Shown here piece by piece: positions 12,122 through 25,305 of a stretch of 64,000 nt of DNA (position 1 is the first letter of the stretch; each line of letters opens with the position of its first letter). Under the pieces are notes generated by a model. That model was not told the origin of the DNA. It searched no databases and saw only the letters and a program-made list of their open reading frames with translations. Both the position numbers and the translations under genes were made by a program. Origin of the DNA: Setaria digitata (lineage: Eukaryota; Nematoda; Chromadorea; Rhabditida; Setariidae); assembly GCA_003640385.1 (NCBI GenBank), contig RCAB01000292.1, forward strand, positions 16,665 to 80,664. The letters are read 5' to 3'.

Positions 12122-15100
12122 CTTATGATTATGATTATGATTATGATTCTGATACGCAGAAGCAATGCAAAGGATCCTTTTTTGTACCTACAAATGAATC
12201 GGTAATGAATTCAGATTCCACAATTCAACAGATTCATGGTCGTCCTTCTAGTTCCACACTGAAAACAGCCTCTTCTTTTACCGGATTTCCTCCGTATCGC
12301 CGTCGTCATTTATCTTCGCCATCAGTTTTACCTTTAACACCGATGCGTTCACCAAGACAGAAGAAGAAGCACAAGAAAAATTTCCAAACTGTTGATGAGG
12401 ATAAAATACATACAGCTGTACTTCCTGAAGGTTATTATTTTAATTTCTATTTCCGAATGTTTTGAAGACGAGCAATTCACGCACGTGATTTGCGTAACAA
12501 TTGTATTATATTAGTGCTATTAGCATAATAGCTGGAGATCAGCAGCTTTATCATGTATGTTAATAATTAAAGCCTGAAAAAAAAAAAATTATTTGAGCGT
12601 AAGTTTAGGTTATATTAGAATTAAAATATATGAGCTTAAAGTTCAAATTGTATTAGTGCAAACTTCTAGCAAAATTTGATTTATTCATTTGGCTTATTTT
12701 TTTTTTTTTTTTTGCTTTTATAGGATTTACTTCTTCCAGTTCTACTTATACAAATAGAAGCGCTTCTGCAGTAAATAAAATAAAGTATGTTATATGAAGT
12801 TTCTTTTTTTCTTTTTTTTTTTTTTTTTCATCTTTTGCATTATTTTGACATTAAACTCGATGACAACATATAACGAATTCTGAATCATCTCTTAGAAATT
12901 TCTGCTTGATGAATTTTTAAACATCTAGAAAGTCTTATAATTATATCTAACTAAAGCATCGATAGCAATACTCTAGGCTTTTGTTAAGCAGGATTCTGAT
13001 TGGTCATTTTATTTGCTCTGGCTAAGTTTAAGTTGTAAGAATTGTTTTTTCGTTTTTTGTAATTTACAATACTGCAATTTTTGCATCCATTCTAATCTGG
13101 ATAAATAAGACTGAATAAGACAAAACACTCGTATAATTATGCTTTGGATTATTGCACGAGAATTTTCAGAAATATTAAAAAAAAAAAAAAAAAAAATCAT
13201 ATAATACAATTTTTTTGTTTCATCCTTTCCATTGAATAATTAATATAATTTCTCGGTAGCATCGAATAATTTCTCGATTAAGAAATGAAAAAATAAAAAA
13301 AAATCGCATAAATTCAATATATAATAGCATTTCGGATGAAATACAAAAAGCAGCAAGTTTATCATCACGTTTTCAACGATTTCCTGAAACTAGCAAGCAA
13401 ACAAGAGATGATCGCAAATTCTCTCAAAAAATGTTGCAAATGAGCAATTTAAACAAAGGTATTTAAACTTCTTTTCAATTCCTCACATATCATTAAATTG
13501 AAAGTTCACAAATAATAAATAATTTGAAATTCATTTAACAATACCAATTAGCATTAACAGTAGCAGTAGTAACAGTTTCTCTTGTAAAAATAAACAAAAA
13601 AAAAAAAAAAAAAAAAAAGAGCTAGATATATGAAATTTCGTCTATGTAAGTATGATCAGTGAAGCTAGAAGAAGAAGAATGCTTCCTTATTAGATCTAAA
13701 TTTTCAGCTAGTAACTTTCATACTCGAAATCCTGTATTATCATCATCATCATCCTCACAATCACAAGAACGAAAATTCCGATTGCTACCTCCCACACCTA
13801 GTATTATATCAGCAGTACCGCAACGTTCATCATCAAAACACACCATGAAATATGCCATTTCACAGACTATGTCATCAAAAGTACTAATTTAACTTCTTAA
13901 TTACCTGTAGAATTTGTTATGCTTCGTTACATTTTAATCTTAAGCATTATTATTTTTTGAATTTTAACAATCTATTCATATTTGAAGTTTTGATAATTAT
14001 TGAAAGTGGCAATGCATCAAAATGAACCTCCTCTTTATTCTTTTTAAGTAACTGTTTTGAGAGTTCAAAAACTTTTGTAGAGTGATTAATTAGCATTGAA
14101 TATTTTAACCAACATATACTTAAGGTAGCTATAAATTTTTAAGTGATTTTCTTCTTTTTTTTTTTTTTCTTGGAACAAATGTTTTGAATCATGATCGTTT
14201 GATTTATCCATATTTTGGACTTTTTGAAATTTGATCCTAATCATTCATTTTTTTTTTCTTTCGATTCAAAAAATATCCAAAGATAATTAGGATAAGTGGA
14301 TATTTTCGGTCTGTTAATTAGATGTTTTCAAATTAGATCAGAAAGAAGAACAAAAAAATTAAATTAAACACAGAGATGGAGAAAGAGTGAAAAGGAACAA
14401 AAAACATTTGAAAAATAAGAAAGCGTTTAACATCGTAATAAAAAAAAAAAAAAAATTAACCCCCTCCTTTTGATGGCCTAAATTATGGGATTATGGGTTA
14501 TGTAGTCGTACTGATGAAATGTTAATTCTGAATTAGGACGTAAAAGAGATCATATGATCATGTTGCATTAATTGCGGATTCTGATGGAATGCTGGTAGTG
14601 CAGATTTTGTGTGGAACTTCCATGTTACAGGAGGCATCATTATCAACAACTGATAAGAATATAAATGTGACATCTAGAAACAGAAAATTATCACGAAGAG
14701 ATCGGTCACGTTTTCAAAGATTTCCGTTGGAAGTTCAATCATCAGCATCTGGTATGATAAAAAAAAAAAAAAAAAAAGCATTAATTTTTAGAATAATAAC
14801 TTTATCAAGCTATTCTCCAATGTTTCATACCAAATTGAACTGAACTGAATAAACAGATAGTTTGAAAATGATTGATACAGGATGAGTTTATCAGCCAAAT
14901 CTAAGTGTCATGATGTAACATACTCACCAATAAAGATGGAAAAACTATTTAGCCCAATATGAGCTAATTAAAAAAAAAAAAAAAAATCTTTAGCTAATTT
15001 CATGTATTCATTACCGGAAATTATTACTTTATAATTTGATTATTTTCCTCACCATTCATTCAAAAGCACTACTGTCAATTTAGCCTGTATATGAAAGCGA

Positions 15101-16888
15101 AAAGAATAACTAGAAAAGCTTTCTGCTCTATTTTCATGAATTCATTAAAAAGGTGTGCCTAGTGAGTCCATGAAAATTTTAAATTCGCCTAAAATCAAAT
15201 TAAACTTAAAGTCAAGTTAGCGTAAAATTTTTATCTCTGGTAAATCTAAGGGTATAAATTAGAAATGCTTTTACATTTTAAATAAAATCATGTGGTAGTA
15301 ATACATGTGATTTTCTTTTTTCTTTTTTTTTTTTTTGGAACAAGAAGGAGGAAAGTATTTAACGCAGCCACTGGATGCAGTCAATTGAAACGGTTTGTTT
15401 CTTTTCATTCTCTTAGAAAGAAAAAAGGGTAGTTTAATTTTTTGTTTTTGTTTTTTTGCTACTTTACTTGTTTTTTATTTTGAAATAAGAGAGCAAAAAT
15501 GATGAAACATACATACATGACTTACTATATTTTTCCGATATGCTTTCTTATCTCCTTCACTTATCCTTTCTCACTGATTCAACTTTTTGATGATTTTAAT
15601 GAGAAATTAATGAAAATGAGTAATTTGTTAATTAATTTAGACCATCATCACCAGTAAGCATAACGCAAGAATCAGACGATGTCAAAAGTTCTGCTGAACG
15701 AGAACCATCAAAGTGTGAGTAAATAAGCAATTTACAACTTGCACTGATTTGGAATAAAAAAAAAAAGTGTTAATTTTAGTTTTTTTTTCTTTTTGTATCA
15801 AAAAAGTTAATTTTCAGGGTTTGAAAAGGATATTTTCATGGAGCAGCCGGAATCGGAATCTACTGTGCAAAGTAAAGTTGAAATTTGAAAGATGAAAACT
15901 ATATTATTACTATATTATTTCACTTAAAGACATAGAAAAGGCATCATTGGGCCATACATGATGTAGCGCAATTATACAATATCTAAATACAATATCATTA
16001 TAATCCTTTTCATTCCATCAGTTATTTTCATTCCAGCATCCCGTTTTATCATTCCGGTGTCTGATAATGCATTAAAGATAACTGATTCCACTCGACAGAT
16101 AACAAAATCGGAGTCAGACATGTAAGTCATATCAAATCCAAATATACTGAGTATGAAATGAGGAATTTGTTATAAACTAACAATAAACTAAGGTGTGCTG
16201 ATTATATAAATTTTTATCACCAGGACGAAGAAAGCCTTATCAGCGATTCCCGATCAATCAGCGAAACAAAAGACTGAGGTATTGTTACTGTGGAAATTTT
16301 ATTTAATAAAACAATTAGTTTAAGTCTTCCTAAACCATAATATTCTTTGATGGCTTGAATTTACCTTTCCCTCAACTTCCTTCTTTTGCTTATAAATAGT
16401 CACATGAACTTTTGCATCATCACAGTATACATGGTTCAAAACTTCTAACATTGAAAAATTCTATCTTCTGCATTTTAAATTTAAGTTAGACATCTGAAAA
16501 ATTCACAGGCTACTCAGACAAAAGGAACTTCCGTAATGATTCAATCGAAGGATGAAAAAAATCTCACAGTAAGTGTTAGAATCTTAGAATGATTTTCCTC
16601 TTTTTCATTGTTTTTATCGTTTTAATTGAACAAAAGACTAGTGTTTATGTTTGCTATAAATGAGTTATACTAGATCGGAAAAGAAAGGGGGAAAAAAAAA
16701 GTGTTTGGTGATTGAATTTGAAAATTAATAAAGGAACATGGATTTTACTTACTTTTCAGATCGAGCTAAATATAAATTTCCAAATAAAGAATGAAAATAA
16801 AACAAATAGCGATCATTGCCTTGAATTGCAACGTATATCTATGAAAGGTCGTGATATATACCGTAAGAGTGGCATTTATCAGTTATGA
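4829..16888 (+). CDS. Large multi-exon gene, unrecognised protein with duplicated motifs
   Basis: I do not recognise this protein. Exons: 4829-4924, 5555-5655, 6154-6233, 6404-6459, 6763-6829, 7173-7327, 8204-8344, 8667-8854, 9244-9393, 9678-9845, 9974-about 9995, 10179-10378, 10592-10651, 11385-11492, 11613-11681, 11984-12430, 12724-12784, 13328-13458, 13708-13880, 14631-14751, 15641-15714, 15818-15871, 16037-16121, 16224-16278, 16509-16568, 16760-16888. Nearly all junctions agree in phase, giving about 1,010 residues. Three junctions do not resolve: 7327/8204 (repeat and N between), 9995/10179 and 14751/15641; an exon may be missing at each. The N-terminal half looks globular. The second half is hydrophilic, with an Asp-rich stretch (GAT repeat), Ser runs and Pro-directed sites (LPLTPMRSPR, RLLPPTPS). 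Two motifs are duplicated: TPTEAFMKAELHTAHS with TPTKAFMSAELFTARS, and SSRFQRFPE with RSRFQRFPL. There is no signal peptide or membrane segment, so I infer an intracellular scaffold-like protein. The 5' end could lie further upstream. Confidence 0.7.
7600..8200. repeat. 52-bp tandem repeat inside an intron
   Basis: Nine copies of a unit anchored on TACCGGAAATANTCCAG, at about 7692, 7811, 7863, 7915, 7970, 8022, 8077, 8129 and 8181. Spacing is 52 or 55 bases. Two unit types alternate (one with CAGCAACAGCGC, one with AGTAGTGGTGC), so the higher-order period is about 107. The last unit runs directly into the acceptor of the exon at 8204. The array sits where the exon phases of the host gene fail to match. 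Confidence 0.93.
7718..7718. other. Ambiguous base joining a 118-bp direct duplication
   Basis: One N separates 7600-7717 from 7719-7836, which are nearly identical (two or three differences seen). This looks like an assembly join between two overlapping contig ends within the tandem repeat, rather than a true duplication. Confidence 0.8.
12076..12149 (+). repeat. Coding (GAT)n then (TATGAT)n microsatellite
   Basis: About 15 GAT triplets followed by TATGAT hexamers lie within the 447-base exon at 11984-12430. They encode a poly-Asp run and then alternating Tyr-Asp. The reading frame stays open through it, so it is translated in this model. Length variation here would change an acidic, probably disordered, segment. 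Confidence 0.88.
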
Positions 16889-19800
16889 TTAATCTGTTCG
16901 TATAAAATGATCATCTTACAATGTTAAAGTGCCATATTTCGAGTTCCTGGAGTGTTTATTAAAATTTTTTTGTAAGGACTAAATATTTCGATCTTCCATA
17001 GTCTCATTTGTCATTTGTATGTCATGGAAAGTAAAGTTATTTTTTACATGATTTTCGAGACTGATATTGATATCAAGTTAACAATGACATATCTTAATGC
17101 AAAAAAGGAATAATTCTAATCATTCCTGAAAAAGATTCGACAAAAGAAGTTTCTTTGGTCTAATGAATTAAATTAATCTTCATATTTGAAATAAAAAAAC
17201 TATTAACTATAATGTCAGCTACCCAGTTACGACCAATTATTAATAAGATTAAATTTTGCTTGGTCTAAGTGTTGCTACGATTAAAACCTTAAATAACTGA
17301 AATTCAAACATATCAATTAGAATTTGAATGTTAGAGTGTTCTAATTAAGATCGAAATGTCATTACAGATGATAAAGTTCAAATTTAAAAAAAAAAAAATT
17401 GATAAAGCGAATGTATCGTTTCAAGTGAGACATGTATAAAATCATCTCTGATATGATACATTTTGCGGAAACAGTTTTATCTTTATTTAAAGCAAAAATA
17501 TCGTTAGATCTTTACATTTAAGACTTGTCGAAGTTGGATAAGTGAAGAGCGTAAGATTGCTTGACTGTTTGCCACTGTAATTAACAATTCATATTTGAGC
17601 AAGTGGGAATGGAAGTTTGTAATATAAATGATTAACCAGGAATTGAAAAAGTTAAATATTAGCTCTTGAAGTAACAATTTATCAAGTTATTCATATTATC
17701 GTATGTGATGCTAAGAAAAAAAAAAAAAATAAACACAATTTAGAGGATAAAAATTACGCATTTAATTAAATTTAGATTTAGAATTTAAAATCTCATGTAT
17801 TTTATTTGATGTTCAAATTTCCTAAATAATTTAAGTTAGCAATTAAGTTGATAGAGTTTTTTCTCCTTTTCTTTTTCTTTTTTTTCCCTCCCTTTTTAAT
17901 TTTAGTAACGAATAATGTTGAAAAGAATTATTAGTCCCAAATAATTCTATCATTTATTTATTTTTCCAATTAAGACTTTGAATATATAAAATTTTCTCAT
18001 TATCAATTCCTTTTTTTTTTTTTTTTTCTTTTTCTTTGCTTTAAATTCCATCATTACAAAACGGTTCGAATATTCTAATGTAGTACAGCCAAATCATTGA
18101 GAATGAATTCAGTTTTTTTATTACTTGTTTCTTTTTTTTTTTTTTTTTTTTTTTTTTAAGAATTTCAATTTCTTAGAATTCAATTTAATGAGCGGAATTC
18201 TCGGCATTTCTCTCATCTTTCTCCTATTTTCACTTCCGCATTTCCTAAAAGATCCCACTTTCGTTCTGCTACAAAAATTACTATTACAACGACTACTACT
18301 TAATGTTCCGGTGCATTCTCTTCCTCTGCTAATGATATACTTTCTTGCTATGTTGCAAATTTACCACTATTTTTACCATTATCAATGATATACATTTGCG
18401 AATTTATCACTATCACTATGATTATCAATGATAAGTGCTTCATATGTTGCAAATTTGTCATTGCCATCCTCATCATCATTATCATTATCATTATTGCTAA
18501 AAACAGTGATAACAAAAACTGACAAAACAATAAAGCAAAAGAAGAGCAAAAAAAAAAAAAAAAAAAGAAAACAAACAAACAAAAAACAAAATGAAAACAG
18601 CATTAATAACGATAACAACAATAAAAATAACATAAATAATAATAACAATAACAAAACAACAGCAATAGAAAAAAAAAAAAAAAAAAAAAATCTCTATCAC
18701 CGTGATGTGATGCGAGAAGAAAGAGGTGACAATCAAAAAATTTTCTTGTCACCAAAAACTGGAAAACCTGTAATTTAATAGTTTTGTTCGGAGTAAGGAA
18801 GTAAGGAAATCGACACTTCCTTTTCATTTTTTCTCTTTTTTTTTTTTTTTTTTTTGGATCTATTTGATGGTGAATGAAACAATCATCGGTAATTTTTCCT
18901 TACTGTTTACTTTTTTTTTTGGCTTTTTCATTTTATTTTATTTTGAGAAACAAAAAAAAAAAAAAAAAAAAGAATAATTTGTGCTTCGTAAATTTTCATT
19001 GCTTTCTTTTTGGCTTAAAAAATTTTCCCATTTAAAGATACTCAATTCAGTAAGAAAATTTGAATTAGAAAAATCATTGCAGCATTGATCAAAATAATTA
19101 GTCACAATTAAATAGGCGAAAAAAGAAATGATAGGAAATTTCATAAAATTTTGAAAATATTTATCACATATTGATATTATCGGATGATAGATTCAAATAT
19201 GTGAGTCTAATTTCAATTATATATTACCTTCAAATATTTGATTTCAAATATCTGGATTCAATCGATTTAGGTAATAATGGTTCATGCCGAGATTTTTTTT
19301 TTTTTTTTCTAACACTTCAAATAAATGATGTAAAATCTGATACATTAACTATACTAAATATTTTACAAAAAAAGTTTTTTTTTTTTTTTGTTTTTCCTAA
19401 AAAGTGATTAATTACTATTTCTTTTATTGCAATGTTTCAGTGTTTCCATAATTCCATAATGAAACGGTTTGTTAGCGATATGTAATTGCATGGGGAAAAA
19501 AAGTAAATTATTGCTTAATTGAACAAAAGAATTATTCTCACAACAAGTAGTTCCCACTAATTTATCAGTAATTTATCAGTAAGCGGAAATATTTCTTTAA
19601 CTACTACAGTTTTCTTTTATGTTCTCATGAATGGTTAATAAAATTGATTTATTTGTAGCCTTTTCAAAAGAGATTAACACTTATCTTTGGATAATGTGAA
19701 AATTTTCTCGGTTTTTTTTTTTTTTTTTTTTGCACTGTTAAATAAAAATACTTCATCATTGTGTTTAATTTTGATTGATATAATCACAGGTAACGCTGCG

Positions 19801-20704
19801 CATCAAAAGATAGGTAAAAAAGCAAAGAAAAGATGAGAGAAGAGAGAAAAACAAAAAAATAAAAAGAAGTAAAAAAAATAAAAAAAAAATAAAAAATAAA
19901 AAAGTTTTGCGGAAAAAATTTAAAGAAGCAATCATCTTGAGCGAAAACATTCATGACAGAATTATTTTGTTTCATTATTTTCATTTTGAAATGCCAATAA
20001 TGGCATTCTTTATTTCACTAATTGATTCTAACTAAATTAATGAAATTATAAGTCGTGAAATGAAAGGAATTTTGAAGTTTAAAAATTTTTTAGAATTAAA
20101 ATTTACAATTAAACAAATTCAAAGTTAAAATCTCTAATGATATAATTTAAGTTTGAATTTGTTCAAATTGCAAATTTTAAAATTTCATTTTTTTTTTTTT
20201 TTTTGTTATTTTAAAATAATTAAAGCGTGAAACTGTTTTTGTTTTCTTTGAGAATGCGCAGTGATGTAATTGGGCTATTTGTATATAAAATATTAGAAGA
20301 ATGTTAAAAGTTTTCTTTCCCTTTCATTCATGAAAAGTTTTAATTTTTTTCTTTTAAATTTTCTTAATTATTGTTAAAAAAATTGGTAAAATTTATTTCT
20401 ATTCAATTAAACAACATATTTAATTTTCATTAATTTTGACTTTTGACATAGGAAGAAAAAAAAAAAAAAAATCAAAAAAAAATGGAAATTTTTTTCAGCG
20501 ATTTAATTTTTCCTTTTTTTTTTTTTTCCACAAGATTAAGTTAGCTTTGAAACAGCAAAATTCAATTGTTTGTTTTCCTCTTCTTTGTGCTTTTATTATT
20601 CTTTATTTTTTTGTTTTGATTTGTTGAAAAATAAACTTGAAAATACTCGAAGAAATTAGATAATTGGAAGAAAAATAAAACATTCTATTAAAAATAATAC
20701 TTCC

Positions 20705-20736
<32 letters not shown>

Positions 20737-22858
20737 GAAACTTAATCTGGAATTAGAGCAGAATCAACTTTCTGATCACGTATCTATATGATCCAGAAGA
20801 AGATGAAGTGTGATTTAAACTGACGGGTGGATTAAAACAACGGAATCTCTAATTGAAATAGTTTTTGATTTTTCTTTTTTTTCTTTTTTCTTCTTTTAGG
20901 ATCTATCTATTAGTTTACCAACTGTACTGATTGGAAAAAGAAAATTGAGCAGTTGCAGAAATTCTAGAAAAAAAAAAAAAAAATTTCGTTTTTTTTTTTT
21001 TGAGATATTTGGTATTTAAAAATAGATGCTTTAAAAAAAAAAAAAAAAAAATTAACTATTTTTCCACAAATATAAAATTGTTGATTGATAAATTTAATTA
21101 TTATTATTTTCTATTTTTAAATAAAATCTATTCACATCGAACATCGAACCAATTATCATAATGTATGAGCTAGAAGCTTTCAAAAGTGAAAAAGAAAACC
21201 TTTAATGCATTATGATAACTAGTCTAGAGATTCATAATATGTAATTGAATGAAATTTTAAATCTCATTTTCATGCATAAATTCTCAAGATTGGTACGTTT
21301 TAAGGGTTCATCAGAGAGATATTTGGAATCTAAAATGTTACCATCTGAATTTCGATACCATAATGGTGTGAAAATTATGAAATTTTTGATAATATAACAA
21401 AAAAATAGCAGCTTATTATTGTTTTAAAATGAATTCAATTCTTTTTTCCATTTGATAGCTTATCATTTATCGATGATGCGTTTCATTTACCATATCAATG
21501 CAAGTTTAAGAATTTTCTGCAAAAAGTCAAATTCTATAAATTTTCAAAATTGTACCATTTCATAAATGGTTTAAAGTTGGAACTTTAATTCGCTAAAATA
21601 TTTTTTTTTTCCTCTTTTTTTTTGCAATTACATAGCAGCTATCCAAAAGAATTATTATAAAGATGCACTGAGAAGTGGAGTAAAAGAAAGGTATCAAATC
21701 ATTGTCGCAGTAAAGTGTATTAAAAAAAAAAAAAAATTCAAATTTCCGGGACAAAAAAAAAAAAAAAATGATTATTCCATTCCGTCCTTTTCCTTTTCCC
21801 GTATTCTGGTGCTATCAATCAACGGCAATTTTTATTCCGAAGTACAATGCTTATAATACTAAACGAAAAAAAAAAAAAAAAAAAATGTTCCAGTGTGTAT
21901 TAACCGGATCTGAGCACTTTCTTCCGACAAATAACCGGATTCTAGTTTTCATTAATTTTTTTTCTCTCTCTCTCTTTTTCCTAGCATATTAGTTACTTCA
22001 ATTTTCCAGCATTTATTTCATTAAGCTCACAGAACAATACATTTGCAATAAACAGCAATCATTACTGCACGGTAGAATAAGAAATTTGAAATTGAAGAAA
22101 AGTGAAAATTTAAAAAGTAATAGTACATAGAATATACAAATATGCATTTTTCCTTTAAATTTTATTTTCCTCACTTTTATAATATATAAAATTTCTGTTT
22201 AAATTTTAATTTTCCCACTATTTTTGTTATTTGCAAGAAGAATAGAAAATAATTCCAATTTTTCTATGCATTTAGTATTTTTCATTTTGTCAAAAAAAAA
22301 AAAAAAAATTTCTTCATCATTTTGAAGAAAGAAACTACAATGCCCTTCAGTGAACTTTATTCATTATAAATCTTGCAACCAATACGCACTAATTAGCATA
22401 GTCCGATTTGAGAATGAAAATAATCTAAAAGAAGGAAGGAAAAGACGAAATGAAAAAAAGAAACTGACAAATTGGACGGATAATAATTAGCTTCATTTGT
22501 AATTAAAATATGTTTTGCTAGGAACATCAATTAACTATTTCAAAAAAAATTCAATATTTTAGATAGTATTCTTGAGCCGATGAAATTTTAGGTTTGGAAT
22601 ATGATAGAAATCAGTAAACAAAGAACCTAATTTTGGACTAATTTCTTTTTTCATTTATTATTATTATTATTAATCATATTTTTGTTTATTGATGTTTACT
22701 GATCAATGATCAAAATTTCAATTTAATTTCATTTGATTGATTTATTAGCAATTAAACGATAAATATTTATTTGCTAAAAAAGATTGCAACATAAAACTCG
22801 TTCAACTTCGCATTCTGCTCAAATTTTTGAAATTTTTTGTTTTGCATCCAGTACCAGT

Positions 22859-22936
22859 ATGATGCGATTATTTGTAGAAGATTTCGAAAATCTCGACACA
22901 CTTTTGCTACCCGAAATAGCCAATGACAAAACAAAG
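22859..22936 (+). CDS. Candidate isolated exon, 26 codons
   Basis: An open frame starts with two Met codons (MMRLFVEDFENLDTLLLPEI and six more residues) and ends at a GTACAA donor. An acceptor-like CCAG lies just upstream. Its balanced composition stands out from the surrounding low-complexity DNA. No phase-compatible partner was found, so it could be a 5' exon of the gene at 26.9 kb or chance. Confidence 0.2.
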
Positions 22937-23784
22937 GTACAACTAAAGTATTAATTACTGTAAATCATTTTCAAATGCGTACTGTAAACTAAAGAAACAG
23001 ATCGTCCTGGAAGATGTCTATTTTTGAAAAGTAATTTTTTTTTGTTTAATTTTTTTTTTTTTTAAACACTACCATATTGAGGAAGGACAGGTTTAGCGTG
23101 AAATGCATTCAAGACACGCATCATTCGCTTATTTCTGAGGAAATTACAATGTTCAAAGGGACGAAGGAAAGGTTTCGGATGATATTTTCAAGTTGATTAA
23201 GTAAGGAATGTAATCAATTTATTACTATTATTAGCATTTCTCTTTATTATTGCTATTATTTGCTAATATTATTAATACATTTATTAACATTATTGCTTTT
23301 ATTATCACTCTCATTATTATTACTAATACTAGGTAACAAATTTTAACTTAATAGTATTATCAATTATTATCAATTACGCATTATCACTATGCTATCATAA
23401 TTCGTCTATCTTTTATCTTTAACTGATGATGGAACTTCTATGCAGATAAGATATATCATCTAATAATAATATCTCTTCCATTTTCAAACAACTCATAAAG
23501 CAAATTATCCGAAAATATTGTGATTGAATTGAATTAATTCTACTTTTATTAGCGTTCATATTACTTGAAAAAAAAAAAAATGATTTAATTTTATTTCCCT
23601 TTTACGAACTGTTTAAGTTATGGAAAAAAATTTCCTTTTTTTTTTTCTTTTCTTTTTTTTTTTTTTTTTTTTTTTGAATTATGTTTATAACAAAAATAGT
23701 TGAATGCTCAAACTAACAAATGAAATAAAAGTTAGAATAGGGATAAAATTTAGTACCTTTACTAGGAATGCCCACCTTCTTCGC

Positions 23785-23977
23785 AAAGGTACCTTTGTGT
23801 AAAATGATTATGATCGGAAAGAATTTATTACAGGTACATTTTGATGATAAAGGTATACCTTTTATGGAAAATGACTGTAATCACAAAAGGATTGATTACA
23901 GGTGCGTTTCGCTGATAAAGAGATACAGTTGTGTAAAATGACTATGATCAGAAAGGATTGATTGCAGGTGTACCTTC
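23785..23977. repeat. Three-copy satellite, 64-68 bp unit
   Basis: Copies begin at about 23785, 23849 and 23917. Each contains TGTAAAATGANTATGATC, an AAAGGATTGATTACAGGTG-like block and GATGATAAAG or a variant. Divergence is roughly 20-25 percent. The repeated GATTACAGGTG is reminiscent of a splice acceptor/donor motif, but no open frame is shared. Confidence 0.8.
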
Positions 23978-24941
23978 ATGGTCAGAAAGATTTCATTTAT
24001 TACTTTCGTTTATCGACGGATATTGGTGCCAGATTGGTGTATGAGAGCATATCGTCGTAAATGAACTACTTTAAAAGTGATCATTATAATTGCAGTGGTG
24101 AAATCAATCGGTTCAATTTGTTCACTGATTAAATTATTGACAAATAAATCTCTTCAAAGAAAAACATCTCTATATGTCAACCATTGCATTATTCCTAATT
24201 TCCATTCATTCTATCATTCAAATTATTTTATCACAGCTCTCATATCCTTCTCAATTTTTCCTTCTTCTTCTTCTTTTTTTTTTTTTTTTTTGTTTTTTTT
24301 TTCTGTTTCATTCTTTGGCAAAAAACAAAATAATAAAAAAAAAAATGAAAATTCTTTTTTTTCTTTGAAAAAAAAAAGAGAAAAAAAAAAAAGGAAAGTA
24401 AATGAATTGTAAATTGTTTAATTGTTTACTCCGTGATTAAAACAAAATTGCAAACTTTTTTTTCCGGTTTTTTTTTTTTGTCTAAAATTATTTGTGATGA
24501 AAAGTGAAGAATGAAAAGAAAACAAAAGCTTTTAGATGCCTAAAGTTGTTCTTTTCTTTCTCATTTAACTGATAATTGCATACTTTTATGCATTAAATGA
24601 TAAATAAGTGAAAGTTTTTCTTTTTCCCCACTTTTAAATTATTCAGTTTTATTTATCACTGAAAAAAAAAAAAAAAAATTTCATATTATCCTTGCTATCA
24701 CTTATTATTATCATTAAAACTAGTTTTTTTTCATTTTTCCACCTTTCCTTTTTCAATAACCAATGGCTATTCCTGTCAAATTTTTTTTTTTTTTTTTTTT
24801 TTTTCTTAGCAATTACATTTAAACAAATTGTTATTTCATACATCAATAATTTAACAGTTGGAAATTTCAAATAGCTACAATCTAAATTACTCATTATTTA
24901 CTCATCAAATTTCGTGCCATTTATTTATTTATTTATTTTTT

Positions 24942-24963
24942 CTCTCTCTCTCTCTCTCTCTCT
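24942..24963. repeat. (CT)n microsatellite next to a gap
   Basis: A CT dinucleotide run 20 bases before a run of 19 N and a C10 tract. Simple repeats probably caused the gap. Confidence 0.9.
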
Positions 24964-24983
24964 AAATTATCAGTGCCACTGTT

Positions 24984-25002
24984 NNNNNNNNNNNNNNNNN
25001 NN
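24984..25002. other. Sequence gap (19 N)
   Basis: Nineteen unspecified bases followed immediately by ten C residues. A C10 run is highly atypical for this AT-rich window and may be part of a larger unsequenced GC-rich or homopolymeric stretch. Confidence 0.98.
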
Positions 25003-25268
25003 CCCCCCCCCCTTCAGCATTTTATTTTCCTGTTATAGGCAAATTCCTACTTATTCGATTGATAAAAATTATGATACTATCAATGAAACTGCTGAAATAT
25101 TTTGACTGACTGATAAATTCATCAGTCCATTCATTCATTCATTCATTTATTCATTTATTCATTCATTTGTTCCAGAAACAGTAGCCATTTTTTTTTTTTT
25201 TTAATCGTAATTCATCAAACTTATTCCTTTTTTTCTTCAGGATTTTTATCAGTTCATTAATATTGCTC

Positions 25269-25305
25269 TTTTATCACTTATATATATATATTATAAGTGA
25301 TAAAA
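25269..25305. repeat. Perfect 14-bp inverted repeat with AT loop
   Basis: TTTTATCACTTATA at 25269-25282 pairs perfectly with TATAAGTGATAAAA at 25292-25305. A further partial copy (TATAAGTGATAAAA) follows near 25316-25330, so either right arm can pair with the left. It would form a stable hairpin or cruciform. Confidence 0.85.

Noticed and set aside
18125..18830. Overlapping Phe- and Lys/Asn-rich frames on both strands
   Set aside because: Generated by A/T homopolymers and AAC/ATT repeats.
21260..21420. Short frame GSSERYLESKMLPSEFRYHN
   Set aside because: Acceptor-like upstream sequence but no phase-matched neighbours within reach.
23040..23215. Possible exon after GGACAG at about 23090 (FSVKCIQDTHHSLISEE)
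   Set aside because: Open for only 34 codons, no usable donor before the stop, and no partner in phase.
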